From: JBEEOW01 sp041191405
GTDB lineage: Bacteria > Bacteroidota > Bacteroidia > Cytophagales > UBA9547
Direction: 5' to 3'
DNA: 64,000 bases
Assembly: GCA_041191405.1 (NCBI GenBank)
Contig: JBEEOW010000015.1
Coordinates: 1-64,000 of the forward strand
The position numbers and the translations under genes are program-made. Positions 35,494-44,200 of the stretch are shown here, piece after piece. The notes under the pieces are model-generated. The model saw only the letters and a program-made list of their open reading frames with translations, was not told the DNA's origin and did not search any database. The first letter of the stretch is position 1. Every line of letters begins with the position of its first letter.

Positions 35494-36541
35494 ATGGTAT
35501 TTAGTTATCAGTATTATACTTGTTGGTATTGTAGGTGTGTATAGTTTGTATGTAAGAGATACTGTAATTTCGTTTTTCAATGGTACTGAAAATGTATTTT
35601 TAGATAAAATTATAAGTGTTTTATATCCAAGATATTATACTGATAAATTTAGGTTTAATGTTGATTTTTTTGTTCATAAATGTGATCAAATAGTTGTAAG
35701 GTTAGTAATTGTTTATTTGCTTGGAAGTTTGTTTTTGATTTTTAAATCCAACATTAATAAATGGTTTAATTCAATCACGGCTAATTTTACTCTTAACAAT
35801 ATCAATTACTTAAATATTTATTATTTTGTTTTTCTACTTTGGATTTGTAAAGATTGGTACTTTTTATTTAATGATTTATACCAAATAAAGGCTTTCTATA
35901 AACCTATTTTATTGTTCAGTTTTTCATTCAAATCAATGCCTAATATTTTGATTTTGAATTTAGTTTTGTCGGTATTGTATTTGGCTACACTCAGTTCTAT
36001 TTTTAATATTTACCGAAAATGGAGTTCTGTATTGAGTATAATTTGTTTTGTGTTTTTACAAATGGTGTTTTTTTCATTTGAAAAAATAGATCATGGATAT
36101 GTGCCATTTACTTTTTTAGGATTGATAATTTGTATTGTAAATTTTAATCAGAATAATCAGTTAATAATTAATCAATTGCAGAAAATTGCACAGGTGATGT
36201 TGGTTGCTTGTTACTATTTTGCTGGTTTAGAAAAAATATTATCGAGCGGATTTACTTGGTTTGAGGCTGAAAATTTTAAAGTATTTATGCTTATGCACAA
36301 ATCTTACTTTACTGATTTTGTGGTTAATAATAGAGTTTTATGTGCGATTTTACCAATTGGAGCAATGTTATTTCAATTGCTATCGCCTTTGGCTTTATAT
36401 AATAGAAAAATGAGTGTTATTTTTATTGTATTTGGGTTTTTATTCCATTTTAATACTTGGTTATTATTTGGTGTGGGTGCTTTGTTGCATCCATGGGTAG
36501 TATGTTACATAGTTTTTTGGAATAAAAAAATGGAATCGTAA
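35480..36541 (+). CDS. HTTM-like polytopic membrane protein
   Basis: 353 aa with about nine hydrophobic segments. The arrangement LVACYYFAGLEKILSSGFTWFEAENFKVFMLMH followed by FQLLSPLALY and FGFLFHFNTWLLFGVGALLHPWVVCY resembles the horizontally transferred transmembrane (HTTM) domain of vitamin K-dependent gamma-carboxylase-like proteins. No carboxylase active-site evidence is visible, so activity is not claimed. It overlaps the preceding small gene and converges on the DUF3109 gene with 3 bp between stops. Confidence 0.7.
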   Translation: MKLNKWYLVISIILVGIVGVYSLYVRDTVISFFNGTENVFLDKIISVLYPRYYTDKFRFNVDFFVHKCDQIVVRLVIVYLLGSLFLIFKSNINKWFNSITANFTLNNINYLNIYYFVFLLWICKDWYFLFNDLYQIKAFYKPILLFSFSFKSMPNILILNLVLSVLYLATLSSIFNIYRKWSSVLSIICFVFLQMVFFSFEKIDHGYVPFTFLGLIICIVNFNQNNQLIINQLQKIAQVMLVACYYFAGLEKILSSGFTWFEAENFKVFMLMHKSYFTDFVVNNRVLCAILPIGAMLFQLLSPLALYNRKMSVIFIVFGFLFHFNTWLLFGVGALLHPWVVCYIVFWNKKMES

Positions 36542-36544
36542 AAA

Positions 36545-37114
36545 CTACAATCCCATTTCTTTTACTTCATTTTCAAGATTTGAATACCATTTTTCGCCAT
36601 ATTTACGAATTAATGGCTCTTTTAGAAATTTATAAACTGGTACTGCCAGGCTTTCTCCTAATTTACAAGCGTCACTACAAATGCTCCAACGGTCGTAGTT
36701 TAGGGCTTCATAATCACCGTATTGTTTAATTCTTATTGGGTATAGGTGACATGAAATAGGTTTTTTCCAAGTGATTTTTTTATCTAAATAGGCTTGTTCA
36801 ATAGCACATTTAAGTACATTATTTTCATCATAAATAGCGTATGCACATTCTTTATTGTCGATAATAGTTGTTGCTAAATCTCCTTCAATATCAACTTCGT
36901 AAAAGCCTTTTTTCTCCACTGCTTTAATACCAGCTTCCGACATATACGGCTTTACATGTTCATAAATTTCTGCTAAAATGGGAATTTCTTCTTTGTCAAG
37001 TGGAGCACCTGCATCTCCTTCAACGCAACATGCACCTTTGCATTTTGAGATATCGCAAACAAAAAACTTCTCGGCAATATCATCCGAAATTACAGTGTTA
37101 TCTAATAAAATCAT
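36545..37114 (-). CDS. DUF3109 family Cys-rich protein
   Basis: A 189-aa cytosolic protein with a clustered Cys pattern: CDISKCKGACC near residues 20-30, NKECAYAI, VLKCAIEQAY, PISCHLYPIRI and WSICSDACKLG. This matches DUF3109, a Bacteroidota relative of the YkgJ-type zinc- or iron-sulfur-binding proteins. Function unknown. The upstream region (37141-37290) is a repeat tract rather than a readable promoter. Confidence 0.92.
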   Translation of the reverse strand: MILLDNTVISDDIAEKFFVCDISKCKGACCVEGDAGAPLDKEEIPILAEIYEHVKPYMSEAGIKAVEKKGFYEVDIEGDLATTIIDNKECAYAIYDENNVLKCAIEQAYLDKKITWKKPISCHLYPIRIKQYGDYEALNYDRWSICSDACKLGESLAVPVYKFLKEPLIRKYGEKWYSNLENEVKEMGL

Positions 37115-37140
37115 GTTGCAAGTTACAGATTGTTTTTAAA

Positions 37141-37290
37141 ATCTCCCGTAGATTATTTTATTTTCCCGTAGATTGTTTTATTTTTCCCGCAGATTATCGC
37201 AGATTTTTTTCGCAGATTATTGCTGATTTTTTATCATTTAAAATCTCCGAACATCTAAGTATCTAATCAGCGTAAATCAGCGGTGATTTA
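37141..37290. repeat. Degenerate CCCGTAGATT / CGCAGATT / AATCAGCG repeat tract
   Basis: Three or four imperfect units of about 22 bp run from 37143 (CTCCCGTAGATTATTTTATT, then TCCCGTAGATTGTTTTATTT, then CCCGCAGATTATCGCAGATT). They continue into CGCAGATTATTGCTGATTTTT, and 37265-37290 holds AATCAGCGTAAATCAGCGGTG, an inverted relative of the same word. Such tracts are recurrent between genes in Bacteroidota (recalled, not searched). Confidence 0.6.
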
Positions 37291-37382
37291 TCTATCCAAA
37301 TTATTAACTTAAAAATTATATTTTCTTACATAAATTGAGCAAATATTTTTATCTTGTAGCCTCGTATTATCAAATCTTCTGT

Positions 37383-39740
37383 ATGATTAGAGTTGTACTA
37401 TTAATTTTACTTTGCCCTCTGTTATTATTCGCACAAAATAATAAAGAACAAGTCGCTTTAAATAAAAAAGCAAATCAATTATTTAAAGAACATAAGTATA
37501 AATCTGCTTTAAAAATTTTTCAAAACATTGATAGTTTAACTACAAATAATCACGATGTAAAGTATAAAGTAGCTATATGTAATTTAAATATTGGTTATAA
37601 ATCAATCGCTTTAAAACAACTTCAAGATTTGGAATCAAAATCTAGTGTTTTACCTATTGATTATGAGTATAATTTAGGAAAGGCTTTACATTTAAATTAT
37701 AAATTTGATGAAGCAATTTTACATTTCAATAAATACAAAACATCCTTACAAATTGATTTAAAAAAGTATAAAAAAGAACTTATTGATGTTGAAAGAAAAT
37801 TAGAAATATGCGTAAATGCTAAACAGCTTTTTCTAAATCCGATTAAGGCTAACATTAAATCAGTTGGTGAGTTTGTAAATTCAATTTACCCAGAATACAC
37901 ACCAATTGTTACTTCTGATGAAACAAAGCTATATTTTACTTCACGCAGACCTGAAAATATTGGAGGAGAGAAAGATGCTTCAGATGATGATTATTTTGAA
38001 GATATTTATGTAAGTGAAAAATCTGAAATTGGCTGGGGAGTGCCTAAAAATATTGGAAATCACATTAATACAAAAAATCATGATGCAGTAGTGAGTATCA
38101 ATAGCGATGGGCAAACCATGATTATTTACAAACATGTTCACGATGAGTTACATGATGAGTATAATGGAAATATTTTTTATAGTCAGTTACAAGGAGCAAA
38201 TTGGTCGAGCCCCGTTGCTTTTGATAATAATATTAATACTAAATATTGGGAACCAAGTGGAAGTTTAGATGCTGATGAACAAGTTTTATTTTTCTCATCT
38301 GATATGCCTGGCGGATATGGTGGTACTGATATTTATGTTTCAACTAGACATGTTGATGGAACTTGGGGGAAACCTAAAAATTTAGGTTCGAATATTAATA
38401 CTCCTTACAATGATGATGCTCCTCATTTAATGCCTGATGGTAAAACATTGTATTTTAGTTCGGAAGGACATAAAACTTTAGGAGGTCATGATTTGTTTGT
38501 AACAGTTTCTGATGCAGCAGGAAACTGGAATACCCCTAGAAATTTAGGTTATCCAATCAATACAACTGATGATGATGTGTATGCATCTTGGTCAGCTGAT
38601 GGTAAAAGAATATATTTTTCGGCATATAATGAAAATAATGGTAAAAGTAGTTATGATATTTTTGTTGCTGAATTAAATGAAAAACCAGAAAATGTAGTTG
38701 TTTTCAAAGGAAAAGTGGTTGATAAAAATAATCAATTACCAATGGATGTAAAGATTACAACAACAGATTTACAATCAGATAAAATTCAAAGTGTACATCA
38801 TTCAAATGCAAAAACAGGCGAATTTTTAATTATAGTTCCTGAAAATAAAAATTTTAAAATTACTATCGAGAAAAATGGCTATTTGTTTCAGTCATTTAAC
38901 CTACATGTTCCTGAAAATAAGTCATATCTAGAATTGGTGAAAGATATTGAACTCGATACAATTGTTGCAGGTAGAAAAACATATTTAAGAAATGTGTTTT
39001 TTGCAAATAACGAAGCTCAAATAAAAGAAGAATCCTATCCTGAATTACAAGAATTGATTTCAATAATGGATCAAAACCCTCAAATGTTCATTGAGATTGT
39101 AGGAAATATTGATGATATTAATGATTCAAAACATAATAAATTTTTATCTGAATCAAGAGCAACGGCAATACAAGAGTATTTAGTGTTTCATGGAATTGAT
39201 GAAAAAAGGATTTTGCCAATGGGATTCAATTCAGAGTTGGTGACTAATAATAACATTGAGCAAATGCTTGAACATTTAGAAGTTGAAGTGAAAATAATTA
39301 GCAACGTAAATGCAAATTATTCTAGAGATAAAGTAAAGCCTAATCATTATACTAAATCCAAGAAGAATTTGCATAATTCTAAAAATATTGAAATTGGACA
39401 ATATTTACATGAAAGTATATATTTCCCTTTAAACGAATCTAAAGAATTGCATAAAATTTCAATTCATAAACTACACAATATTATAGGGTTATTAAACAAA
39501 CATCCGAATTTGAAATTAAGAATTGAAGCACATTATGACCAAGAAGGTGATGTAAAACATAATTTGCAATTGGCTACAGATAGAGAAAAAATTGTTTTTG
39601 ATGAATTAGTGAAGTTAGGCGTTGATCCTAAAAGATTAACTGTAAATACATATACAGATCAACCAAGTGAAAATTTAAATGCTATTCATGAAAGTAAGCT
39701 TTCAAATCGAAAAATAAAATTTAAAGTTGTTGGTAATTAA
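37383..39740 (+). CDS. PD40-repeat protein with two OmpA-like C-terminal domains
   Basis: About 785 aa. A signal peptide (MIRVVLLILLCPLLLFAQ) precedes TPR-like helices (about 20-130), WD40-like PD40 repeats (about 165-435; EYTPIVTSDETKLYFTSRRPENIGGEKD, WEPSGSLDADEQVLFFSSD, APHLMPDGKTLYFSSEG) and a carboxypeptidase-regulatory-like domain (about 445-530). A first, degenerate OmpA-like domain (FFANNEAQIKEES ... SESRATAIQEYL) and a second (IYFPLNESKELHK ... DREKIVFDELV) follow. It probably binds peptidoglycan and links to outer-membrane complexes, like T9SS-associated PorE-type proteins. The frame opens at TTG 37335, but ATG 37383 matches the signal peptide. Confidence 0.85.
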   Translation: MIRVVLLILLCPLLLFAQNNKEQVALNKKANQLFKEHKYKSALKIFQNIDSLTTNNHDVKYKVAICNLNIGYKSIALKQLQDLESKSSVLPIDYEYNLGKALHLNYKFDEAILHFNKYKTSLQIDLKKYKKELIDVERKLEICVNAKQLFLNPIKANIKSVGEFVNSIYPEYTPIVTSDETKLYFTSRRPENIGGEKDASDDDYFEDIYVSEKSEIGWGVPKNIGNHINTKNHDAVVSINSDGQTMIIYKHVHDELHDEYNGNIFYSQLQGANWSSPVAFDNNINTKYWEPSGSLDADEQVLFFSSDMPGGYGGTDIYVSTRHVDGTWGKPKNLGSNINTPYNDDAPHLMPDGKTLYFSSEGHKTLGGHDLFVTVSDAAGNWNTPRNLGYPINTTDDDVYASWSADGKRIYFSAYNENNGKSSYDIFVAELNEKPENVVVFKGKVVDKNNQLPMDVKITTTDLQSDKIQSVHHSNAKTGEFLIIVPENKNFKITIEKNGYLFQSFNLHVPENKSYLELVKDIELDTIVAGRKTYLRNVFFANNEAQIKEESYPELQELISIMDQNPQMFIEIVGNIDDINDSKHNKFLSESRATAIQEYLVFHGIDEKRILPMGFNSELVTNNNIEQMLEHLEVEVKIISNVNANYSRDKVKPNHYTKSKKNLHNSKNIEIGQYLHESIYFPLNESKELHKISIHKLHNIIGLLNKHPNLKLRIEAHYDQEGDVKHNLQLATDREKIVFDELVKLGVDPKRLTVNTYTDQPSENLNAIHESKLSNRKIKFKVVGN

Positions 39741-39746
39741 ATTATT

Positions 39747-40934
39747 ATGAAAAAAATATTTCTGCTTTTTATTGCAATAGCATTAAGTTTACAATCATTT
39801 GCAATTATTACTCTATCTCCTAATTCTAGGGTGAGTATTTTAACATGCGGTTCGGGTGATGAACTGTACTCAATATTTGGTCATACAGGAATCAGAGTTC
39901 ACGACCCTGAAAATGGAATGGATTTAGTATTTAATTATGGTACTTTTGATTTTAACGACGAACAATTTTATACAAAATTTGTAAGAGGTAAGTTGGATTA
40001 TTTTCTTTCAGCAAGTTCGTACCAAGATTTTATTGGTTCATATATGCAAGAAGATAGGTCAGTAACTGAACAAGTTTTAAATATTAGTTATGAACAACGT
40101 CAGGCAGTTTTGGAGTTTTTGTATTGGAATTTTAAAGAAGAAAATAAATATTATAAATATGATTTTTTTAAAGATAATTGTACCACAAAAATAAGAGATA
40201 TTTTAAGTACTGTTTTAAAACAAAATATAGTTTGGGATGAAAATGCAAATCCTGAAAAACTAACTTATAGAAAAATGCTTGACCCAAACATAGTGTCAAT
40301 GCCATGGATTAAAGCAGGTTTTTATTTAGGTTTAGGAAGTGTTTGCGATGTGTATCCAAATCATTTTGAAAAAATGTTTTTGCCAGATAAACTTTATAAT
40401 GGTATAGCCAAAGCTGAATTATTAAATGGTAAAATTTCAACACCTTTGGTTAAAGAAACCGTGAATGTTTATACCTCAACTAAAGGAAGTTTAAAAGCTG
40501 CTTTAGATATACCTCAGCTATTAGCAGTATTTTTGTTTTTAGCTACAGTTGGATTAAGTTTATGGCAATACTTAAAAAGAAAAGAAATATTAATTATAGA
40601 TAAAGCACTTTGGTACTTGGTAAGTATTATTAGTGTTTTGTTATTTTTCTTATGGTTTGCAACAGATCATCCATCTACTAAAATGAATTATAATTTATTG
40701 TGGGCTAGTCCTTTATGTATAGTTTTACTTTTAACTTGTAATTCAGAAAAGTTTCAAAAAGTTTATAGAGTTTCATTGGCACTTCTCATGATTTCATGTA
40801 GTTTGGTAATGATAAGTAGTGTTTTGAAATTTCAGTCATTTCATATCCTTTGGGCCATGATTGCTCCTGTATTAATAATGAGAGCTAGTTTAATTCAGTT
40901 ATTGAAGAGACAAAATGAAATTGTTTCAAAATAG
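39747..40934 (+). CDS. DUF4105 (Lnb N-terminal domain-like) membrane protein
   Basis: 395 aa. A signal peptide (MKKIFLLFIAIALSLQSFA) precedes a periplasmic DUF4105 domain with GSGDELYSIFGHTGIRVHDP, FNYGTFDF, FVRGKLDYFLS and YKYDFFKDNCTTKIRD; the conserved His and the DNC motif look catalytic-like. Five C-terminal helices follow from about residue 255. The family is common in Bacteroidota and of unknown activity. It lies 6 bp after the PD40/OmpA gene and overlaps the next gene by 20 nt. Confidence 0.88.
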   Translation: MKKIFLLFIAIALSLQSFAIITLSPNSRVSILTCGSGDELYSIFGHTGIRVHDPENGMDLVFNYGTFDFNDEQFYTKFVRGKLDYFLSASSYQDFIGSYMQEDRSVTEQVLNISYEQRQAVLEFLYWNFKEENKYYKYDFFKDNCTTKIRDILSTVLKQNIVWDENANPEKLTYRKMLDPNIVSMPWIKAGFYLGLGSVCDVYPNHFEKMFLPDKLYNGIAKAELLNGKISTPLVKETVNVYTSTKGSLKAALDIPQLLAVFLFLATVGLSLWQYLKRKEILIIDKALWYLVSIISVLLFFLWFATDHPSTKMNYNLLWASPLCIVLLLTCNSEKFQKVYRVSLALLMISCSLVMISSVLKFQSFHILWAMIAPVLIMRASLIQLLKRQNEIVSK

Positions 40935-42633
40935 ATTTATAATATATATTGGTATTTTTTTGATGGTATTTCTAGTTTATGGAAATACCATCAAACATTC
41001 TTTTACGCTAGATGATAAACGTTTAATAACTGGAAATGAACTAGTAAAATCATTTTCAGTAAAAGAGTTAGTTACTCACGGAACTTTTTATGGTTTCAAT
41101 TATGATAATTCTGGGGCTTACAGACCAGTTTCAATGCTTTTTTATGCAATCACTTATAAGCTTTCAAATGGTAAAAGTTCAGGAATGCATTTTTTTGTAA
41201 TTTTGTTCTATGGATTATTTTGTTGTTTACTTTTTAATTATTTGAGTAAAATATTAACATCAATTCCAAATGAGATTTTATTTTTAACAACTTGTATTTT
41301 TGTAAGCTTAACCATACATACAGAGGTTGTTGCAAATATTAAAAGTGTTGATGAAATTTTGTGTGGAATTGGCTTACTATGCTCGCTTATTTTGGTTTTA
41401 AATGCTGATAAACAATTAAATGTTAAATATTTAATAGCTTTGTTTTTTGCTCTAAATATTAGCGTTTTAAGTAAGGAAACTGGTTTGGCAACTTTTACAA
41501 TTGTAATATTTACAGCTTTCGATAAATGGAAAAAACAAAGTTTACCAACTTTACTTACTGTTGGTTTAGTTGCGATTTTATATTTTGTATTTAGAAACAG
41601 TTTTTTAGATAAACCAATACTGATTAATAATCAGCAACTTGAAATTAATAATACATTATATTCTTTATCTGGTGTAGAACAAATTTGGGCTAAAATTCAC
41701 CTCTGGGGTTTGTATTTTACTAAATTAGTTTTACCATATCCATTACAATGGGATTATTCAACTGGTGCAATTCCTGATTTAGGTTCATTTAATATTATTG
41801 TATTTTTGGGTTTTATTGTTTTGATTTTAAGTTTATTGGCTATAATAAAGAATTATAAAAATCAAACAAGAATTACTGCTTTATGGTTTTTGATTCCTTT
41901 ACTTTTGGTTTCAAATTCATTTATTTTAATTGAAACAACATTTGCCGAAAGGTTTTTGCTGCTTCCAAGTGTTGCACTGATTTTGATTCTGCTAATTATT
42001 TATCAATCAATAAATAATAAAAAATTAATTGTTGTGTTTTTAATATTCATAGGTATAATTAGTGCATCATTCACTATTAAAAGAAATAAATTGTGGAAAG
42101 ATGATTATACTTTAGCTACTGAAAGTAATTCTCCAAATCCATCAGCAAGGATGTTAATGGCATCGGCAGGAGAATGGTTAGCTGAATCAAATGAGTTGAT
42201 AAATAATTCTTTACGAGATTCTTTATTGCTAAAAGCTGAAAAAAATGCAACTTTGGCATGTAGGTTAATTCCAAAAGACGCTGAAGTGAACTATTTGCTT
42301 GGCAATATTTATTTGAATGAAAAAAAATATAAGTTGGCTGAGATTCAACTAAAAAAATCTATTGCTATTGATTCAAAACATGTAAAAGCTTTGAATGATT
42401 TAGCTGTTATTGCTGGACAAAATGCGAATCAACCATTGGCTTTAGATTATATTTTGAAAGTATTATCTTTAGACGCTCAAAACGAAAAAGCACTTGAAAA
42501 TGCTGCTTTATTATATTTTGTGAAAAATGATTTTATTAATGCTAAATTGATGGTTGATAGATGTTTAAAAGTCAATTCTCAAAATGTAAGGTGTTTGCAA
42601 ATTTTGTCAGAGTTAAATAAATTAAAATTTTAA
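40915..42633 (+). CDS. TMTC-like GT-C glycosyltransferase with TPR tail
   Basis: A 572-aa membrane protein. The N-terminus (VFLVYGNTIKHSFTLDDKRLITGNELVKSF and SGAYRPVSMLFYAITYKL) has the TMTC/O-mannosyltransferase-like pattern with an acidic DD pair in the first periplasmic loop and the YRPV motif. About ten helices follow up to about residue 395. The tail (about 420-565) holds three or four TPR repeats (AEVNYLLGNIYLNEKKYKLAEIQLKKSIAID, KALNDLAVIAGQNANQPLALDYILKVLSLD). Family members transfer sugars to protein Ser/Thr from lipid donors; here that is inferred. Confidence 0.8.
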   Translation: MKLFQNRFIIYIGIFLMVFLVYGNTIKHSFTLDDKRLITGNELVKSFSVKELVTHGTFYGFNYDNSGAYRPVSMLFYAITYKLSNGKSSGMHFFVILFYGLFCCLLFNYLSKILTSIPNEILFLTTCIFVSLTIHTEVVANIKSVDEILCGIGLLCSLILVLNADKQLNVKYLIALFFALNISVLSKETGLATFTIVIFTAFDKWKKQSLPTLLTVGLVAILYFVFRNSFLDKPILINNQQLEINNTLYSLSGVEQIWAKIHLWGLYFTKLVLPYPLQWDYSTGAIPDLGSFNIIVFLGFIVLILSLLAIIKNYKNQTRITALWFLIPLLLVSNSFILIETTFAERFLLLPSVALILILLIIYQSINNKKLIVVFLIFIGIISASFTIKRNKLWKDDYTLATESNSPNPSARMLMASAGEWLAESNELINNSLRDSLLLKAEKNATLACRLIPKDAEVNYLLGNIYLNEKKYKLAEIQLKKSIAIDSKHVKALNDLAVIAGQNANQPLALDYILKVLSLDAQNEKALENAALLYFVKNDFINAKLMVDRCLKVNSQNVRCLQILSELNKLKF

Positions 42634-42645
42634 AATTAAGTACTT

Positions 42646-43599
42646 ATGCAGTTAAAAAGTAAAAAAATAGGAATTTTAATTTTATTGATGTTGGGTTATA
42701 TTTTTAATGCGAATGCTCAGTTGTTAGCTGATTCGTTAAAAACCAGGATGTTTTATTTTACTATGTTACGTTCACTTTACGAAGGGCAAGAACGTAAAAC
42801 CAAACCTAATATCCCTGAAATGATACATAAAACCAATAACAAATATTGGTTGAAAAGCTTTGACGAAAAAGCTGTTGATTCAATTGTAAATGATATTAAA
42901 AAGAAACTTGTAATTTCTGTAAATACACTTAAACCAAATGGCAATAAAACATCAGCTAACTTTACTTATAAATTAAGTTCAACTGAAGCCGGAATTCCAT
43001 TAGAGTTAATGGATATAAATGTTCAAATTACCGAAATATACAATGGTAAAAAATGGATTTTTGTAAATAACAATGTGTTAGGATGGAATTTAGCGAGTGG
43101 ATTAACAAAGAAAAATGATGTTGAAATAAATGATAAAGTTGAAAAAGTTATAAAAATTAAATCAAAAATTTCAATTCATTTTCCTGTAATGTATGAGTGG
43201 TTAGCTTTAAATTCAGAAAATTTAAATAAACCTCTAAAATTAAATGAAACAGAAGTTGAATTAATTAGATTAGTGAATAATACTTATGCTATTTCATTTG
43301 AAAAAAGTGTTGAGCCGATGATTATTCACCCTACAAACGGACGTGGACAAGAGTTTGTGCAACATAGTCAAGCTAAAATAGGCAGAGCAAGTTATGATTT
43401 TTTTAAAAATAATATCAATGATTTAACAGAAACTAAAGTGACTAAGTTTGTATCAAAAAATGAAGTAAACCCTAAAATAGTTCAGTGGCCCTTGGTTAGG
43501 ATGGGTGATGTTTCGGGAAATATTCATGAATTAATAATTGTAACACCTGTAAAGTTTGAAACTGCAAATACTGAAGTAGAATTTAATTATGGCAACTAA
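42646..43599 (+). CDS. Exported protein of unknown function
   Basis: 317 aa with a signal peptide (about the first 25 residues, ending NANAQ). The mature part is mixed alpha/beta and Lys-rich, with no motif I recognise; segments such as YFTMLRSLYEGQERKTKP, WLALNSENLNKPL and IIHPTNGRGQEFVQHSQAKIGRASYDFF are the most distinctive. It lies 12 bp after the TMTC-like gene and overlaps the next gene by 11 nt, so it belongs to the same operon. Probably periplasmic. Confidence 0.7.
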   Translation: MQLKSKKIGILILLMLGYIFNANAQLLADSLKTRMFYFTMLRSLYEGQERKTKPNIPEMIHKTNNKYWLKSFDEKAVDSIVNDIKKKLVISVNTLKPNGNKTSANFTYKLSSTEAGIPLELMDINVQITEIYNGKKWIFVNNNVLGWNLASGLTKKNDVEINDKVEKVIKIKSKISIHFPVMYEWLALNSENLNKPLKLNETEVELIRLVNNTYAISFEKSVEPMIIHPTNGRGQEFVQHSQAKIGRASYDFFKNNINDLTETKVTKFVSKNEVNPKIVQWPLVRMGDVSGNIHELIIVTPVKFETANTEVEFNYGN

Positions 43600-44200
43600 A
43601 AATCAAAGTCAACCAAAGGTTAAAATACCTGAACCTGAGGTTAAAGTTCCAAATGTTAATCTTGCGAATAATAAAGTAGGTTTATTTTCAATTCCATTCC
43701 ACAAAAATATTATGATGGTTTTGGTATTGTTAATAGTACTCTTTGTAATAAGAAAACAGGTAGGAGGTTACATTTTTGTTTTTGACAATTTAATTGCTCA
43801 AAATATGAAAATGATTAAAGAAAAACCCAATTTGACAAATCTGGAAAAAGGTACATTTAAATTTCAGTATGATTATGAATATATTGATTATGTTAAAAAT
43901 CATACACCTGAAAATGCAGTTATATTATTCCCAGATCCTCAAGTAGTTTTAAAAGATTCTACGCCTGACTATCCAAAATTTAGAACAACAGGCGGTGGCA
44001 TTTACACTCAACTATGGGATGAATATTTTCTTTATCCAAGAAGAGTAGTTTTTGCTACACAGTTAAAAGACAATAAGTTAACTAATGAAATAACACATGT
44101 AGCTGTTGTTAATTATAAAGGATATGAGTATTTACCTTATCCTGTAGCCAATAAAAGTAGGCTAGGAGTTTATTCACTTAATATTTCAACTTCAAAATAA
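43589..44200 (+). CDS. One-pass membrane protein of unknown function, GT-C partner
   Basis: 203 aa. A Pro/Lys/Val-rich cytosolic start (KVKIPEPEVKVPNVNL) precedes one transmembrane helix (IMMVLVLLIVLFVI, about 42-56) and a periplasmic domain with NHTPENAVILFPDP, GGGIYTQLWDEYFLYPRRVVFATQ and THVAVVNYKGYEYLPYP. The P.nAvIl.P...YLYPR layout resembles domains that accompany polytopic glycosyltransferases. Its last base is the first base of the next gene. Function unknown. Confidence 0.68.
   Translation: MATKNQSQPKVKIPEPEVKVPNVNLANNKVGLFSIPFHKNIMMVLVLLIVLFVIRKQVGGYIFVFDNLIAQNMKMIKEKPNLTNLEKGTFKFQYDYEYIDYVKNHTPENAVILFPDPQVVLKDSTPDYPKFRTTGGGIYTQLWDEYFLYPRRVVFATQLKDNKLTNEITHVAVVNYKGYEYLPYPVANKSRLGVYSLNISTSK

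Noticed and set aside
37335..37382. TTG 37335 as start of the PD40/OmpA gene
   Set aside because: It would place a non-signal extension before a clear signal peptide that starts at ATG 37383.
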